A stretch of DNA of 64,000 nucleotides from an uncultured Chloroflexota bacterium (GTDB lineage: Bacteria > Chloroflexota > Anaerolineae > Aggregatilineales > Phototrophicaceae). The stretch spans positions 10,294 to 74,293 of the forward strand of contig CALJKV010000008.1 of assembly GCA_937974245.1 (NCBI GenBank), read 5' to 3'. Below are positions 1 to 7,570 of the stretch, in pieces; the first letter of the stretch is position 1, and every line of letters starts with the position of its first letter. The position numbers and the translations under genes were made by a program. The notes beneath the pieces were generated by a model that worked only from the letters and a program-made list of their open reading frames with translations, was not told the DNA's origin and did no database searches.

Positions 1-2
1 TT

Positions 3-1517
3 ACGCGGCGCTTTGACGACCGTACCGGCGGCGCACCGGCTAATGAAGGTCTTGATATTCTTTCCGGGGCAGGAACTGTCATCCGGGCGGCGGCTTCCGG
101 CGTCGTGGCGACTATCATACGCGAGCCAACTGCCATTGGTTACGGCCAATATGTACAGATTGCGACCCGCTTTAATAACGAAAACTACCTCATTACTTAC
201 GCCCATCTGCAAAATATCACCGTCCGGTTAGGGCAATCGGTCAGTGCCGGGGATAGTATCGGGGAAGGTGCCACTGACAGTATCAAACTGGTCGTCCAGA
301 AGCCGGGCGGCGGCAAAAGCGGTTACATTTTGCCGGATGTCCTTGACCCTATTCTGATGATCTATTGGCAAGAACTCAGGCTGCGTGCTACCGCTAACGG
401 ACTGCGAATCCGGGAACGGGCGGGTAAGGAATACCGCGTCATTGGTCAACTGTATATTCAAGACCGTTTCGAGACACTCGAACCGCATGGCTATGCGCTG
501 CAAAAAGTCGGTGTAGAAGGTCAGTGGGTCAAGGTGCGTTCGCCGCAGAATGTCGAGGGTTTTTCGGCAGCAGAATTTCTGGTTGCCGGAGAGTATTCCA
601 GTATTCAGGCAGCCAATGTGACCGGCGTGAACCTGGATTTACAACATAATCTGGGCAAGCCTGACCCGCTTCGACTAAAAGGCACGGGCTGGGTACGTTT
701 CGCCTATAATGTTTCGATGGGACGCGGCGCAACCGACCTTAACGCCGCCTATGACCTCCATGCCCCGTATATTGAGCGGTATGCCAAAGCGGGACTGAAG
801 GTGCTGCTGGTACTGACCCACCAGACCTATGGTGAAGGCGCAGGGTATGTGTGGCCGAATATGGACTCCAACCGTTGGAATGAACTGGCTGGACGTTTCA
901 GTGATTTTGCCGGAAAGATTGCGGCGCGGTTCAAGGGCAGTGACCTTGTGACGGCGTACCAGATATGGAATGAGCAGGATACGCCACCGCAGGTCGCTAA
1001 CGCTGCTGTACCGATTCCGCCTTCTGACTACGCGAACCTGCTCGCCCGCACAATCCGGGCCATTGGCAGCGCCGACCCGCAGGCGCGTATTATCACCGGC
1101 GGCCATGTTGGTGGGCCGGGGAACGGTGCGAACTATGCCAGAGCGACGCTGGCTGCCATGCCACCCGATGCCCGCCCGGATGGAATTGCCTGTCACTCGT
1201 ATGGGCGCGGCCCGGTCGACTCGAAGTACAGTCCCTTCGGCAGTATTGACGAGGACATCATCGCTTATGGCAAGGTACTCCCAAATGTGCCGGTATGGAT
1301 TACGGAGTGGGGCGTGCTGGACCGCCCCAATGACCCGGCGGACGAGGTAACAGCCTATGCAACCGGCTTCATTGACCGGGTGAAGCGGCTCTACCTGGGT
1401 AAGGTCGCCTGTGCAGTCTGGTATGCCTGGGCGGACTCGATGCATAACGGGTATGGCCTGGTCGGCACAAATGACCAGCCCAAGCAGCCCCTGTATGATC
1501 GGTTCTTAAAAGCCTGA
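3..1517 (+). CDS. Secreted or surface M23-like / SH3 / glycoside hydrolase fusion, 5' end outside window
   Basis: The frame is open to the left edge, so the N-terminus is missing. Residues before the GTG at 105 continue the fold (NEGLDI, then a hydrophobic beta-rich segment), matching an M23/LytM-like domain whose usual HxGxDI histidine is Asn here. A bacterial SH3-like domain follows (around LRIRERAG ... GFSAAEFL). The C-terminal 300 residues look like a clan GH-A TIM barrel: WNEQD would carry the acid/base Glu and ITEWG the nucleophile Glu. The protein probably binds or cuts a cell-wall or extracellular glycan. The substrate cannot be told. The M23 part may be a binding module only, because the metal-ligand His seems replaced. 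A terminator lies 60 bases downstream. Confidence 0.8.
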   Translation, partial: TRRFDDRTGGAPANEGLDILSGAGTVIRAAASGVVATIIREPTAIGYGQYVQIATRFNNENYLITYAHLQNITVRLGQSVSAGDSIGEGATDSIKLVVQKPGGGKSGYILPDVLDPILMIYWQELRLRATANGLRIRERAGKEYRVIGQLYIQDRFETLEPHGYALQKVGVEGQWVKVRSPQNVEGFSAAEFLVAGEYSSIQAANVTGVNLDLQHNLGKPDPLRLKGTGWVRFAYNVSMGRGATDLNAAYDLHAPYIERYAKAGLKVLLVLTHQTYGEGAGYVWPNMDSNRWNELAGRFSDFAGKIAARFKGSDLVTAYQIWNEQDTPPQVANAAVPIPPSDYANLLARTIRAIGSADPQARIITGGHVGGPGNGANYARATLAAMPPDARPDGIACHSYGRGPVDSKYSPFGSIDEDIIAYGKVLPNVPVWITEWGVLDRPNDPADEVTAYATGFIDRVKRLYLGKVACAVWYAWADSMHNGYGLVGTNDQPKQPLYDRFLKA

Positions 1518-1576
1518 CCACGTACAGATACCTAGCGTTCTTCTTTTAACTCCGCAACTTCGGAAATCTATCCCCT

Positions 1577-1600
1577 AAAGAGCGCCCACAGCGCTCTTTT
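1577..1600 (+). terminator. Rho-independent terminator
   Basis: Perfect 9-bp stem AAAGAGCGC / GCGCTCTTT (1577-1585 and 1591-1599) with loop CCACA, ending in TTTT. It closes the glycosidase fusion gene. Confidence 0.85.
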
Positions 1601-1662
1601 ATGTATGCCCACCTTCAGTATCGAAAATACTTATGGGTTTCAATAATTTAGTGTGATGTCGT

Positions 1663-1708
1663 TTTGTGATATTTATCACTAACCGCTTTCTCATGTATTC
1701 GTTATAGT
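1663..1708 (+). promoter_or_regulatory. CRP/FNR-type operator with class II promoter for the cytochrome operon
   Basis: The palindrome GTGAT-ATTT-ATCAC (1666-1679), with further matching TT/AA bases outside it, fits the TGTGA-N6-TCACA pattern of CRP/FNR-family sites with one mismatch. A TATAGT -10 element lies at 1703-1708, giving a start near 1714. The palindrome centre (1672.5) then falls near -41.5, the spacing expected for class II activation. No good -35 hexamer is visible, as is usual for activated promoters. The regulator identity is inferred only. Confidence 0.6.
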
Positions 1709-1799
1709 AGAAACAATTCATGATTATCCATCCACCTGTATTTTCGTAGTTCCCTGGCAGGATCGCCGTTTCATGGTCATCGGGGAAAGGGGTTACAAG

Positions 1800-2036
1800 T
1801 TGAAGCATCATTTTACAGGTATCGCTTTATTCAGCCTGGGCGCACTCCTGGTTTCGGCAGGGATCGGTATGCTGTTATTCCCTGTTACCGGCGTCGTTTC
1901 CGGCAGCCCATCCCAGGATATTCCGCCCTTTACGGATTATGCCTGCCTCGACTGCCACACCGACGAAGGGCGACTCAAGGACCTGGCGTTAAAGCCGGAG
2001 GAGCCGGAAGAGGCACTCTCATCGGGGCCTGGCTGA
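1800..2036 (+). CDS. N-terminal part of multiheme cytochrome c (signal anchor plus one CxxCH), ends at in-frame TGA
   Basis: A TTG start at 1800 has a strong GGAAAGGGG ribosome site 8 bases upstream; an ATG at 1773 in the same frame is the alternative. The product is 78 residues: a positively charged start, a hydrophobic segment of about 22 residues (signal peptide or anchor), then one heme-binding motif CLDCH, a Glu-rich linker and GPG before TGA at 2034-2036. The next reading frame (2046-3137) is in the same phase and carries ten more CxxCH motifs but no export signal. The two are best read as one protein interrupted by TGA. Explanations are selenocysteine insertion, another form of readthrough, a nonsense mutation or a base error. 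As a separate 78-residue monoheme protein it would be unusual. Confidence 0.7.
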   Translation: MKHHFTGIALFSLGALLVSAGIGMLLFPVTGVVSGSPSQDIPPFTDYACLDCHTDEGRLKDLALKPEEPEEALSSGPG

Positions 2037-2045
2037 GGCGGTTCC

Positions 2046-3137
2046 GTGACTCCAATGGAGCCATGGGAGCGCGTCTGGATTGACGCCGAAGCATTTGGAG
2101 AAGACATTCACTCGTACATCAACTGTACGGAGTGTCATGGCGGCGAAGCAGTGGATGATTTTGAAGCTGCCCACGCCGAACAGATTACACCTGTTGTGAA
2201 CAGTCCTGAAGTTTGCGGTCGCTGTCACGTTGACAACGGTCAACCTGCCTGGGACAGCCTGCACAACCAGCTCACTGGCTACGACACTGCGTTGTACGCC
2301 CGCAGCGCACCGGAACATTACGGCACGCTGGAAGAAATGGAAGCAAATCACTGCAATTCGTGCCATGCGACCTGTGGAGACTGCCATGTAAGCCAGCCAA
2401 CTTCTGTTGGGGGCGGCCTGGTTAAAGGCCATGACTTTTATACCACACCTTCTATGAGCCAGAACTGCACTGCCTGTCATGGCAGCCGTGTCAAAGATGA
2501 ATATTACGGCGCCCATGAGGACATATCCAGCGATGTTCACTTCCGCGCCCGGATGGCCTGTACCACGTGCCATGTGGCCGACGAAATGCACGGCATAGAC
2601 ATGGATAACCTTGTCAACCGCTATGATGGCACACAGGACCCGTCCTGCGAATCCTGTCACGAAGACATCCAACTGGGTGAGGACTCCGAGATTCGTGAGC
2701 ACGAAATTCACCAACCAGAGGATATGTCCTGCCAGGTATGCCACAGCACGACCTATATCAATTGTATCAACTGCCATGTTGAGCAGACAGAAAACGGCAC
2801 GCCGTTCTTCACAGTTGAAGAGAATTTCCTGGGCTTTTACATCGGCCTGAATCCTGAAGTGACCGAAGAACGCCCATATCGCCTCGTACCGCTGCGGCAC
2901 GTCCCGATTGACCGGGATTCCTTCAGCTTTTACGGCGAGAACCTGCTGCCCAACTATGATGCCCGGCCAACGTGGGTCTATGCGACGCCGCACAATATCC
3001 AGCGGAATACGCCACAGACAGAAACCTGCAAGAGCTGTCACGATAACAATGACATCTTCCTGACGATAGACAAGGTAGCGGAAGACGAGTTGATCGCTAA
3101 CGAGAACGTCATCGTGGAAGAAGCGCCGGAGTGGTAA
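2046..3137 (+). CDS. Multiheme cytochrome c, ten CxxCH motifs (main part)
   Basis: Residues show ten CxxCH heme motifs: CTECH, CGRCH, CNSCH, CGDCH, CTACH, CTTCH, CESCH, CQVCH, CINCH and CKSCH, with many extra His residues able to be distal ligands. With the CLDCH upstream the full protein would have eleven hemes. Such proteins carry electrons outside the cytoplasmic membrane, between quinol oxidation and an external or periplasmic acceptor. The GTG at 2046 lies only three codons after the TGA, has no clear ribosome site and yields no signal peptide, so it is unlikely to be a real start. Heme attachment needs export, which supports reading through from 1800. The downstream neighbour is a secreted rhodanese protein, hinting at a sulfur-linked electron transfer role (inference). 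Confidence 0.85.
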   Translation: MTPMEPWERVWIDAEAFGEDIHSYINCTECHGGEAVDDFEAAHAEQITPVVNSPEVCGRCHVDNGQPAWDSLHNQLTGYDTALYARSAPEHYGTLEEMEANHCNSCHATCGDCHVSQPTSVGGGLVKGHDFYTTPSMSQNCTACHGSRVKDEYYGAHEDISSDVHFRARMACTTCHVADEMHGIDMDNLVNRYDGTQDPSCESCHEDIQLGEDSEIREHEIHQPEDMSCQVCHSTTYINCINCHVEQTENGTPFFTVEENFLGFYIGLNPEVTEERPYRLVPLRHVPIDRDSFSFYGENLLPNYDARPTWVYATPHNIQRNTPQTETCKSCHDNNDIFLTIDKVAEDELIANENVIVEEAPEW

Positions 3138-3255
3138 ACATCAGGGGACGCACACCAGACACAAAGCGTCCCCCTACACAATTGGGTACAAACGCCTGTT
3201 CATCAGCAGGCGAGCAAAAAACCATATCGTTTGAGTAACTACGGAGAACTGAACT

Positions 3256-4152
3256 ATGCGTAAATCAACCCTTCTCTCCCTGCTGCTGGTCTTCGCCCTG
3301 CTGCTGCCGGGCCTTGTCCTCGCACAAGATACCACTACGGAAGAAGTTGATGTCCTCGCCGACATCGTTATGCCCCGCCTGGAAGAATACAACGCCGCCA
3401 TGGAAGAAGCTGGCTACGGCACGCTGAAGCTGGACGACTTCATGACAATGCTTGCGGAAAATCCCGATGTCGTCCTTCTGGATGTCCGCGAAGTGGCCGA
3501 AGTTGAGACCGACGGCATTATCGAAGGCGCCATCAATATCCCGCTGCGTACCCTGGGCGAAAACCTGGGCGCACTGCCCGACCTGGAAGCCACGATTGTG
3601 GTCATCTGCAAGAGCGGTTTCCGTGCCACCCTGGGTGCCGCAAACCTGCAAGCCCTGGGCTATACCAACACCAAGATTCTGGTTGGCGGTATGGGTGCCT
3701 ACCTGGCCGAGGACTATCCCGTTGTAGCCGAAGGTGCGGAATTTGAGGTGGGTGAAGTGCCCGCCGACATTGACCCGCTGCTGGTGGAATACGTCGCGGC
3801 GAACCTCGCTAACCTGCCCGAGGGCTGGGGCGTGGTGACACCGGCGAACCTGTTTGAAGAAATGTTTGAGACTATGCCCGACCTGCTGCTGGACGTTCGC
3901 AGCGCTGAAGAATGGGCAGATCCGGGCTACATTGAAGGCGCAACGCACATCTGGGTTAATGAAATCATGCCCAATGTCGCCGAACTGCCGGAAGACCTGG
4001 AAGCCAACATCGTGGTTTACTGTGCCAGCGGCTACCGGGGCGGCATCGCTATGACCATGCTGCAACTGATGGGCTACACCAAAGTCCGCAACCTGGCGGG
4101 TGGCATCAATGGCTGGATCGCCGCTGAACTGCCGGTTCTCAAAGACGCCTAA
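3256..4152 (+). CDS. Secreted tandem rhodanese-domain protein
   Basis: 298 residues with a classic signal peptide (MRKSTLLSLLLV... ending LVLAQD, cleavage near residue 23). Two rhodanese domains follow. The first has the active-site loop CKSGFRA with the nucleophilic Cys, the second CASGYRG, so both appear catalytically competent. Rhodaneses carry sulfane sulfur or sometimes selenium as a persulfide-type adduct on this Cys. A GGAG ribosome site lies 9 bases before the ATG. The gene is 118 bases behind the multiheme cytochrome with no terminator between them, and a strong terminator follows, so the two probably form one transcript. A role in extracytoplasmic polysulfide or thiosulfate handling coupled to the cytochrome is plausible but not proven. 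Confidence 0.88.
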   Translation: MRKSTLLSLLLVFALLLPGLVLAQDTTTEEVDVLADIVMPRLEEYNAAMEEAGYGTLKLDDFMTMLAENPDVVLLDVREVAEVETDGIIEGAINIPLRTLGENLGALPDLEATIVVICKSGFRATLGAANLQALGYTNTKILVGGMGAYLAEDYPVVAEGAEFEVGEVPADIDPLLVEYVAANLANLPEGWGVVTPANLFEEMFETMPDLLLDVRSAEEWADPGYIEGATHIWVNEIMPNVAELPEDLEANIVVYCASGYRGGIAMTMLQLMGYTKVRNLAGGINGWIAAELPVLKDA

Positions 4153-4202
4153 GCACATCACCGAGATTGAACGAGCTATGGCGGCGACTTGAAGTCGTCG
4201 TT

Positions 4203-4234
4203 AGGGGAGCGCAGACTGGCGCTCCCCTGTTTTT
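4203..4234 (+). terminator. Rho-independent terminator after rhodanese gene
   Basis: Ten-bp perfect stem AGGGGAGCGC / GCGCTCCCCT (4203-4212 and 4219-4228), loop AGACTG, followed by GTTTTT. Confidence 0.88.
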
Positions 4235-4284
4235 CACCCGACACTTTTGGCCTCTGTCTGCCGCACGACACAGCACTTTTTCCG

Positions 4285-5700
4285 CTATACCGCCACTGCT
4301 TCCAGAGCCAGGTCATGCAGCGCAATGACCGCCCGTTCAAGGTCGGCTTCGTCCACCACAAACGAGATACTGCACTCTGATGACCCCTGAGCAATTGCAA
4401 TCACGTTGATTTCGTTCGCGCCCATCACCCCGAAGACACGCCCAGCCACACCGGGGATACCGCGCATCCCCGCCCCAACTGTGGTGATAATCACAATGTC
4501 ATTTTGAATCTCAATCCGGTCAACATCGCGCCGGGCGATTTCCGCGCCGAGTTCCCCTTCGATTTTGGCTTTGACTTCCTGCGCTGTAATATCGGTAACG
4601 AGGAAGCAGAAGCTCTGTTCCGACGAGGACTGTGAAATCATCAGGATATTTGCGCCTGCGCCCGCCGCCGCCAGAAAGGTGCGCCCGGCGATGCCCGGCA
4701 CGCCGATCATGCCCTTGCCACTCACCGTGAGCAGGCTGACATTCCTCACGCTGGTAACAGCCTTCACGACGGTGGCACTGGGCGTGCCGTTCTCTTCAAT
4801 CAGGGTGCCGGGATAAGAGGGATTAAAGGTGTTACGTACGCGCATCGGGATACCCCGATCAAGAATCGGCTGGACGGTCTTAGGGTGCAGCACCTTTGCT
4901 CCATAAAACGCCAACTCCCCCACTTCCTGGTACGATACATGCGGCAGCACACGGGCACGTTTATCCAGGCGCGGGTCGGCAGTCATCACGCCATCCACGT
5001 CCGTCCAGATAATCAGCTCATCGCTGTTGGTGTATGCTGCGAAGATCGCACCGCTGAAGTCGCTGCCACCCCGCCCCAGAGTCGTAATCGCTCCATCCAA
5101 CGATTTGCCGAGGAAGCCGGTAATCACCGGGACAATGCCTTCATCCAACAACGGTAGGAGTTTCTGCTCGATTGCCGCCTGGGTTTCAACCCACAGTGGT
5201 GTAGCCTTCTGGTGCAGACCATCGGTAATCAGGAATTCACCAGCCTCGTATGGGACTGCATTCACGCCCGCCTGCGCCAGCACCGCCGCGACCATACGCA
5301 CACTCATACGTTCCCCAAACGACACAATTGAATCGACGATGCGCGGCGTCGCTTCGCCCAGGACATTTATCGCATTACAGATTTCAACATACTCATCGAG
5401 CAACAGGCTAATCTGCGCGGCAGTTTTCTCACGCAGGCGACTGGGAGACATCAACCTATTAAGGGTATCCTCGTGAAGATCGCGCAAGCGCCGGGCGGTA
5501 GACAGGTAGTCCCATTTATTCCCGGCGGCGGCCATCTTGACGGAGTTCAGCAGGGCATCGGTCACGCCGGACATGGCCGACAGAACCACCACCACACGTT
5601 CCCCGGCGGCAACCGCCTCGCCCACAATATTGACCACATTAGAGACAGCTTCCGGGCTGCCGACTGATGTACCGCCGAATTTCATGGTGACAGTTCTCAT
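4285..5700 (-). CDS. lysC: Aspartate kinase (monofunctional, two ACT domains)
   Basis: 471 residues from ATG at 5700, preceded by AGGAGCGAGAAC. This start gives the family N-terminus MRTVTMKFGGTSVGS; an in-frame extension to 5751 would run into the attenuator and is rejected. The kinase domain (residues 1 to about 290) has KFGGTS and the GRGGSDFSG loop. Two C-terminal ACT domains (MIGVPGIAGRTF and MRGIPGVAGRVF) are the usual allosteric sites. It phosphorylates aspartate, the first step to Thr, Met and, in most bacteria, lysine. Here lysine is made by the alpha-aminoadipate route at 36-45 kb, so the enzyme probably serves Thr and Met only. It is preceded by a Thr/Met-rich leader peptide and a terminator, so transcription is likely attenuated by charged tRNA-Thr or tRNA-Met supply. 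Confidence 0.96.
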   Translation of the reverse strand: MRTVTMKFGGTSVGSPEAVSNVVNIVGEAVAAGERVVVVLSAMSGVTDALLNSVKMAAAGNKWDYLSTARRLRDLHEDTLNRLMSPSRLREKTAAQISLLLDEYVEICNAINVLGEATPRIVDSIVSFGERMSVRMVAAVLAQAGVNAVPYEAGEFLITDGLHQKATPLWVETQAAIEQKLLPLLDEGIVPVITGFLGKSLDGAITTLGRGGSDFSGAIFAAYTNSDELIIWTDVDGVMTADPRLDKRARVLPHVSYQEVGELAFYGAKVLHPKTVQPILDRGIPMRVRNTFNPSYPGTLIEENGTPSATVVKAVTSVRNVSLLTVSGKGMIGVPGIAGRTFLAAAGAGANILMISQSSSEQSFCFLVTDITAQEVKAKIEGELGAEIARRDVDRIEIQNDIVIITTVGAGMRGIPGVAGRVFGVMGANEINVIAIAQGSSECSISFVVDEADLERAVIALHDLALEAVAV

Positions 5701-5723
5701 GTTCTCGCTCCTGAAATAAGCAC

Positions 5724-5758
5724 AAAAAAAGAGCGCGTGGGGGTTCCACACGCTCTTT
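5724..5758 (-). terminator. Attenuator terminator in the lysC leader
   Basis: On the minus strand AAAGAGCGTGTGG pairs with CCACGCGCTCTTT over 13 bp (one G-U wobble) around loop AACCC, followed by four more Ts. It lies 23 bases before the lysC ATG and 20 bases after the leader peptide stop, so it must act as a regulated terminator. A GCGGGGG tract inside the leader ORF (plus positions 5796-5802) could pair with the C-run of the loop (5739-5743) to open it. That antiterminator is inferred. Confidence 0.85.
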
Positions 5759-5777
5759 GCATCGTTCGGTTATGACC

Positions 5778-5864
5778 TCAGCGCAAGCAGCAGTTCCCCC
5801 GCATCATTCGATGGGAAGTAGTCATACCCATAGTCATGGTCATGGTATAACGGTTGTGCCGCAT
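5778..5864 (-). CDS. Thr/Met-rich leader peptide of the lysC attenuator
   Basis: A 28-codon ORF with ATG at 5864 and TGA at 5778-5780, with AGGAG (5876-5880) 11 bases upstream of the ATG. Residues 7-16 read TMTMTMGMTT and residues 20-21 are MM, giving five Thr and seven Met (counting the start) in 28 codons and no Lys. The clustered regulatory codons, a stop 20 bases before a strong terminator and a position directly ahead of aspartate kinase match the classic layout of ribosome-mediated attenuation such as thrL. Starvation for Thr or Met would stall the ribosome and allow read-through into lysC. The peptide itself need have no function. Confidence 0.8.
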   Translation of the reverse strand: MRHNRYTMTMTMGMTTSHRMMRGNCCLR

Positions 5865-5895
5865 GGCTACTCAGACTCCTAAAACACTGCGGGGA

Positions 5896-5924
5896 AGAAT
5901 AGCCTGTTTAAGCCATTCTGTCAA
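5896..5924 (-). promoter_or_regulatory. Promoter of the leader-lysC transcript
   Basis: Consensus TTGACA (plus 5919-5924) and TATTCT (5896-5901) separated by exactly 17 bases. The expected start near 5889 places the leader ATG about 25 bases into the RNA. Confidence 0.8.
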
Positions 5925-5962
5925 GCAGATGTTTGCAGGAAGATTCATGTTGAAACCCAAAC

Positions 5963-5984
5963 AAAAAAGGAGCGCGAAGCTCCT
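5963..5984 (-). terminator. Terminator after tRNA-Gly
   Basis: Minus-strand stem AGGAGC / GCTCCT with loop TTCGC followed by a run of Ts, 13 bases beyond the tRNA 3' end. Confidence 0.8.
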
Positions 5985-5996
5985 CGGCAAAACATG

Positions 5997-6067
5997 AGCG
6001 GGTAACGGGACTCGAACCCGTCCTAGGACCTTGGAAGGGTCATGTGCTACCACTACACCATACCCGC
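5997..6067 (-). tRNA. tRNA-Gly (anticodon UCC)
   Basis: A 71-base cloverleaf: acceptor GCGGGTA / TACCCGC, short D arm with GGTAGC, anticodon loop CTTCCAA (anticodon TCC), T arm GGGTTCGAGTCCC. No CCA is encoded. It has its own promoter and terminator. Confidence 0.96.
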
Positions 6068-6116
6068 ATCTTCACTTGTAAAACAGGGCAACAGTACAGC
6101 CACCCCACTACCCCAC

Positions 6117-6145
6117 AGTATAACATGAAGCGTGTAAGACGTAAA
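6117..6145 (-). promoter_or_regulatory. Promoter of tRNA-Gly
   Basis: TTTACG (plus 6140-6145), 17-base spacer, TATACT (6117-6122) on the minus strand, about 50 bases before the mature tRNA 5' end. Confidence 0.6.
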
Positions 6146-6160
6146 CACCCGAACGACACA

Positions 6161-6199
6161 AAATCCGCCTGCCCACAAGACTTAGCAGACAGGCGGATT
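6161..6199 (-). terminator. Terminator after citrate synthase gene
   Basis: Minus-strand stem AATCCGCCTG / CAGGCGGATT (10 bp) with an 18-base loop, followed by TTTTG, 26 bases past the stop codon. Confidence 0.75.
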
Positions 6200-6224
6200 C
6201 GATTGTCAGGGTCGCAGTGAGCGA

Positions 6225-7499
6225 CTAGCGTTTATTCAGCGGAACAAACGGACGTTCAGTCGCGCCGGTGTAAATCTGGCGCGGGCGATTGATGCGGGTC
6301 TTGGGGTCATCGCGCATTTCCTTCCACTGCGCGATCCAGCCCGGCAGACGCCCCAGAGCAAACAGCACGGTGAACATATCGGTGGGGATGCCCATCGCCC
6401 GGTAGATAATTCCGCTGTAGAAGTCCACGTTCGGGTAGAGCTTGCGTTCAACGAAATATTCGTCCCTGAGCGTGATTTCTTCCAGGTTCTTGGCAATCGC
6501 CAGCAGCGGGTCCTTCACACCCAATGCGCCCAGCACTTCGTCAGCAGACTGCTTGAGAATACGGGCACGCGGGTCAAAGTTTTTGTAGACGCGGTGGCCG
6601 AAACCGAACAGGCGGAAACCGGAGTCCTTGTCCTTTGCCATATTGATGTATTTCTGGTAGTCACCACCATCGGCCTGGATCATCTCCAGCATCTGGATTA
6701 CCTGCTGGTTCGCGCCGCCATGCAGGGGGCCCCAGAGCGCACAGATACCGGCGCCAATCGAGGCGAAGAGGTCAGCCTGGCTGCTGCCCACCATACGAAC
6801 CGTCGAGGTACTGCAATTCTGTTCGTGGTCGGCGTGCAGGATCAGCAGCAGGTTCAGCGCCCGTTCCAATACGTCTGGCACCTGGTATGGTTCTGCCGGG
6901 ACAGCAAACATCATGTGCATGAAGTCGGCAGTGTAGCTCATGTCATTACGCGGATATACGTAGGGCTGACCGATGGACTTCTTGTAGGCGAAGGCGGCCA
7001 GGGTCTTAATCTTGGCAAGCAGGCGAATAATATTGAGGTCAATATTCTCGGGGTCATTCGCGCCCGGATAATAAGCAGAGAGAGAGATCACCATCGAAGC
7101 CAGGATAGCCATGGGGTGAGCGGACGGAGGGAAGCCTTCAAAAAATTTCTTCATGTCCTCATGGATCATGGTGTGATATGTCAGGTCATGCTGGAAGGTT
7201 TCCAACTGCTCGCGGTTCGGCAAGTCACCGTAAATCAGCAGATAGCATACTTCAACAAACGAGGCATTTTCCGCGACTTGCTCAATCGGGTACCCCCGGT
7301 AACGCAGAATACCCTTTTCACCATTGATGAAGGTAATGGCGCTGGAACAGGAACCCGTGTTGCCATAACCAGGATCATACGAAATGGCTTTGGTCTGCGA
7401 ACGTAGCGCCGCAAAATCAATTCCGACTTCGCCTTCACTACCTGCGAAAGTGGGAAACTCGTATTCCTGACCGTTCAATATAAGTTTCGCGTTATCCAT
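6225..7499 (-). CDS. gltA: Citrate synthase
   Basis: 424 residues from ATG at 7499, with GGAGAAG upstream; longer in-frame starts add no family sequence. It condenses acetyl-CoA with oxaloacetate to citrate, the entry to the TCA cycle and the source of 2-oxoglutarate for the lysine operon in this window. Motifs: HADHEQNCSTST (first catalytic His region), GPLHGGANQ and FGFGHRVYKNFDPRA (second catalytic His and substrate Arg). The N-terminal beta-rich segment is the type II-like form seen in GltA of many bacteria. A 16-base inverted repeat AACCAC-ATTA-GTGGTT (7537-7552) sits in the 5' region and could be an operator. Confidence 0.96.
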   Translation of the reverse strand: MDNAKLILNGQEYEFPTFAGSEGEVGIDFAALRSQTKAISYDPGYGNTGSCSSAITFINGEKGILRYRGYPIEQVAENASFVEVCYLLIYGDLPNREQLETFQHDLTYHTMIHEDMKKFFEGFPPSAHPMAILASMVISLSAYYPGANDPENIDLNIIRLLAKIKTLAAFAYKKSIGQPYVYPRNDMSYTADFMHMMFAVPAEPYQVPDVLERALNLLLILHADHEQNCSTSTVRMVGSSQADLFASIGAGICALWGPLHGGANQQVIQMLEMIQADGGDYQKYINMAKDKDSGFRLFGFGHRVYKNFDPRARILKQSADEVLGALGVKDPLLAIAKNLEEITLRDEYFVERKLYPNVDFYSGIIYRAMGIPTDMFTVLFALGRLPGWIAQWKEMRDDPKTRINRPRQIYTGATERPFVPLNKR

Positions 7500-7570
7500 A
7501 ATATCAATCTTCTCCGTAGAAAACTTAGAATGCCTGAACCACATTAGTGGTTAAAAAGATACAATCGATG

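Noticed and set aside
675..1445. A 256-codon minus-strand frame inside the glycosidase gene
   Set aside because: No domain; it is complementary to the conserved TIM-barrel coding sequence.
2040..2062. A definite SECIS element after the TGA
   Set aside because: A six-bp stem with G at the loop start exists but lies closer to the TGA than known bacterial SECIS loops, so it is only noted as weak support.
2019..3041. A 340-codon minus-strand frame opposite the cytochrome gene
   Set aside because: Shadow of the Cys-rich cytochrome frame; the plus strand carries ten CxxCH motifs.
3265..4161. A 298-codon minus-strand frame opposite the rhodanese gene
   Set aside because: It mirrors the rhodanese gene, has no recognisable domain or ribosome site, and the plus-strand protein has a signal peptide and two active-site motifs.
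5871..6053. A 60-codon minus-strand frame across tRNA-Gly and the lysC promoter
   Set aside because: It lies over the tRNA 3' end, its terminator and a consensus promoter.
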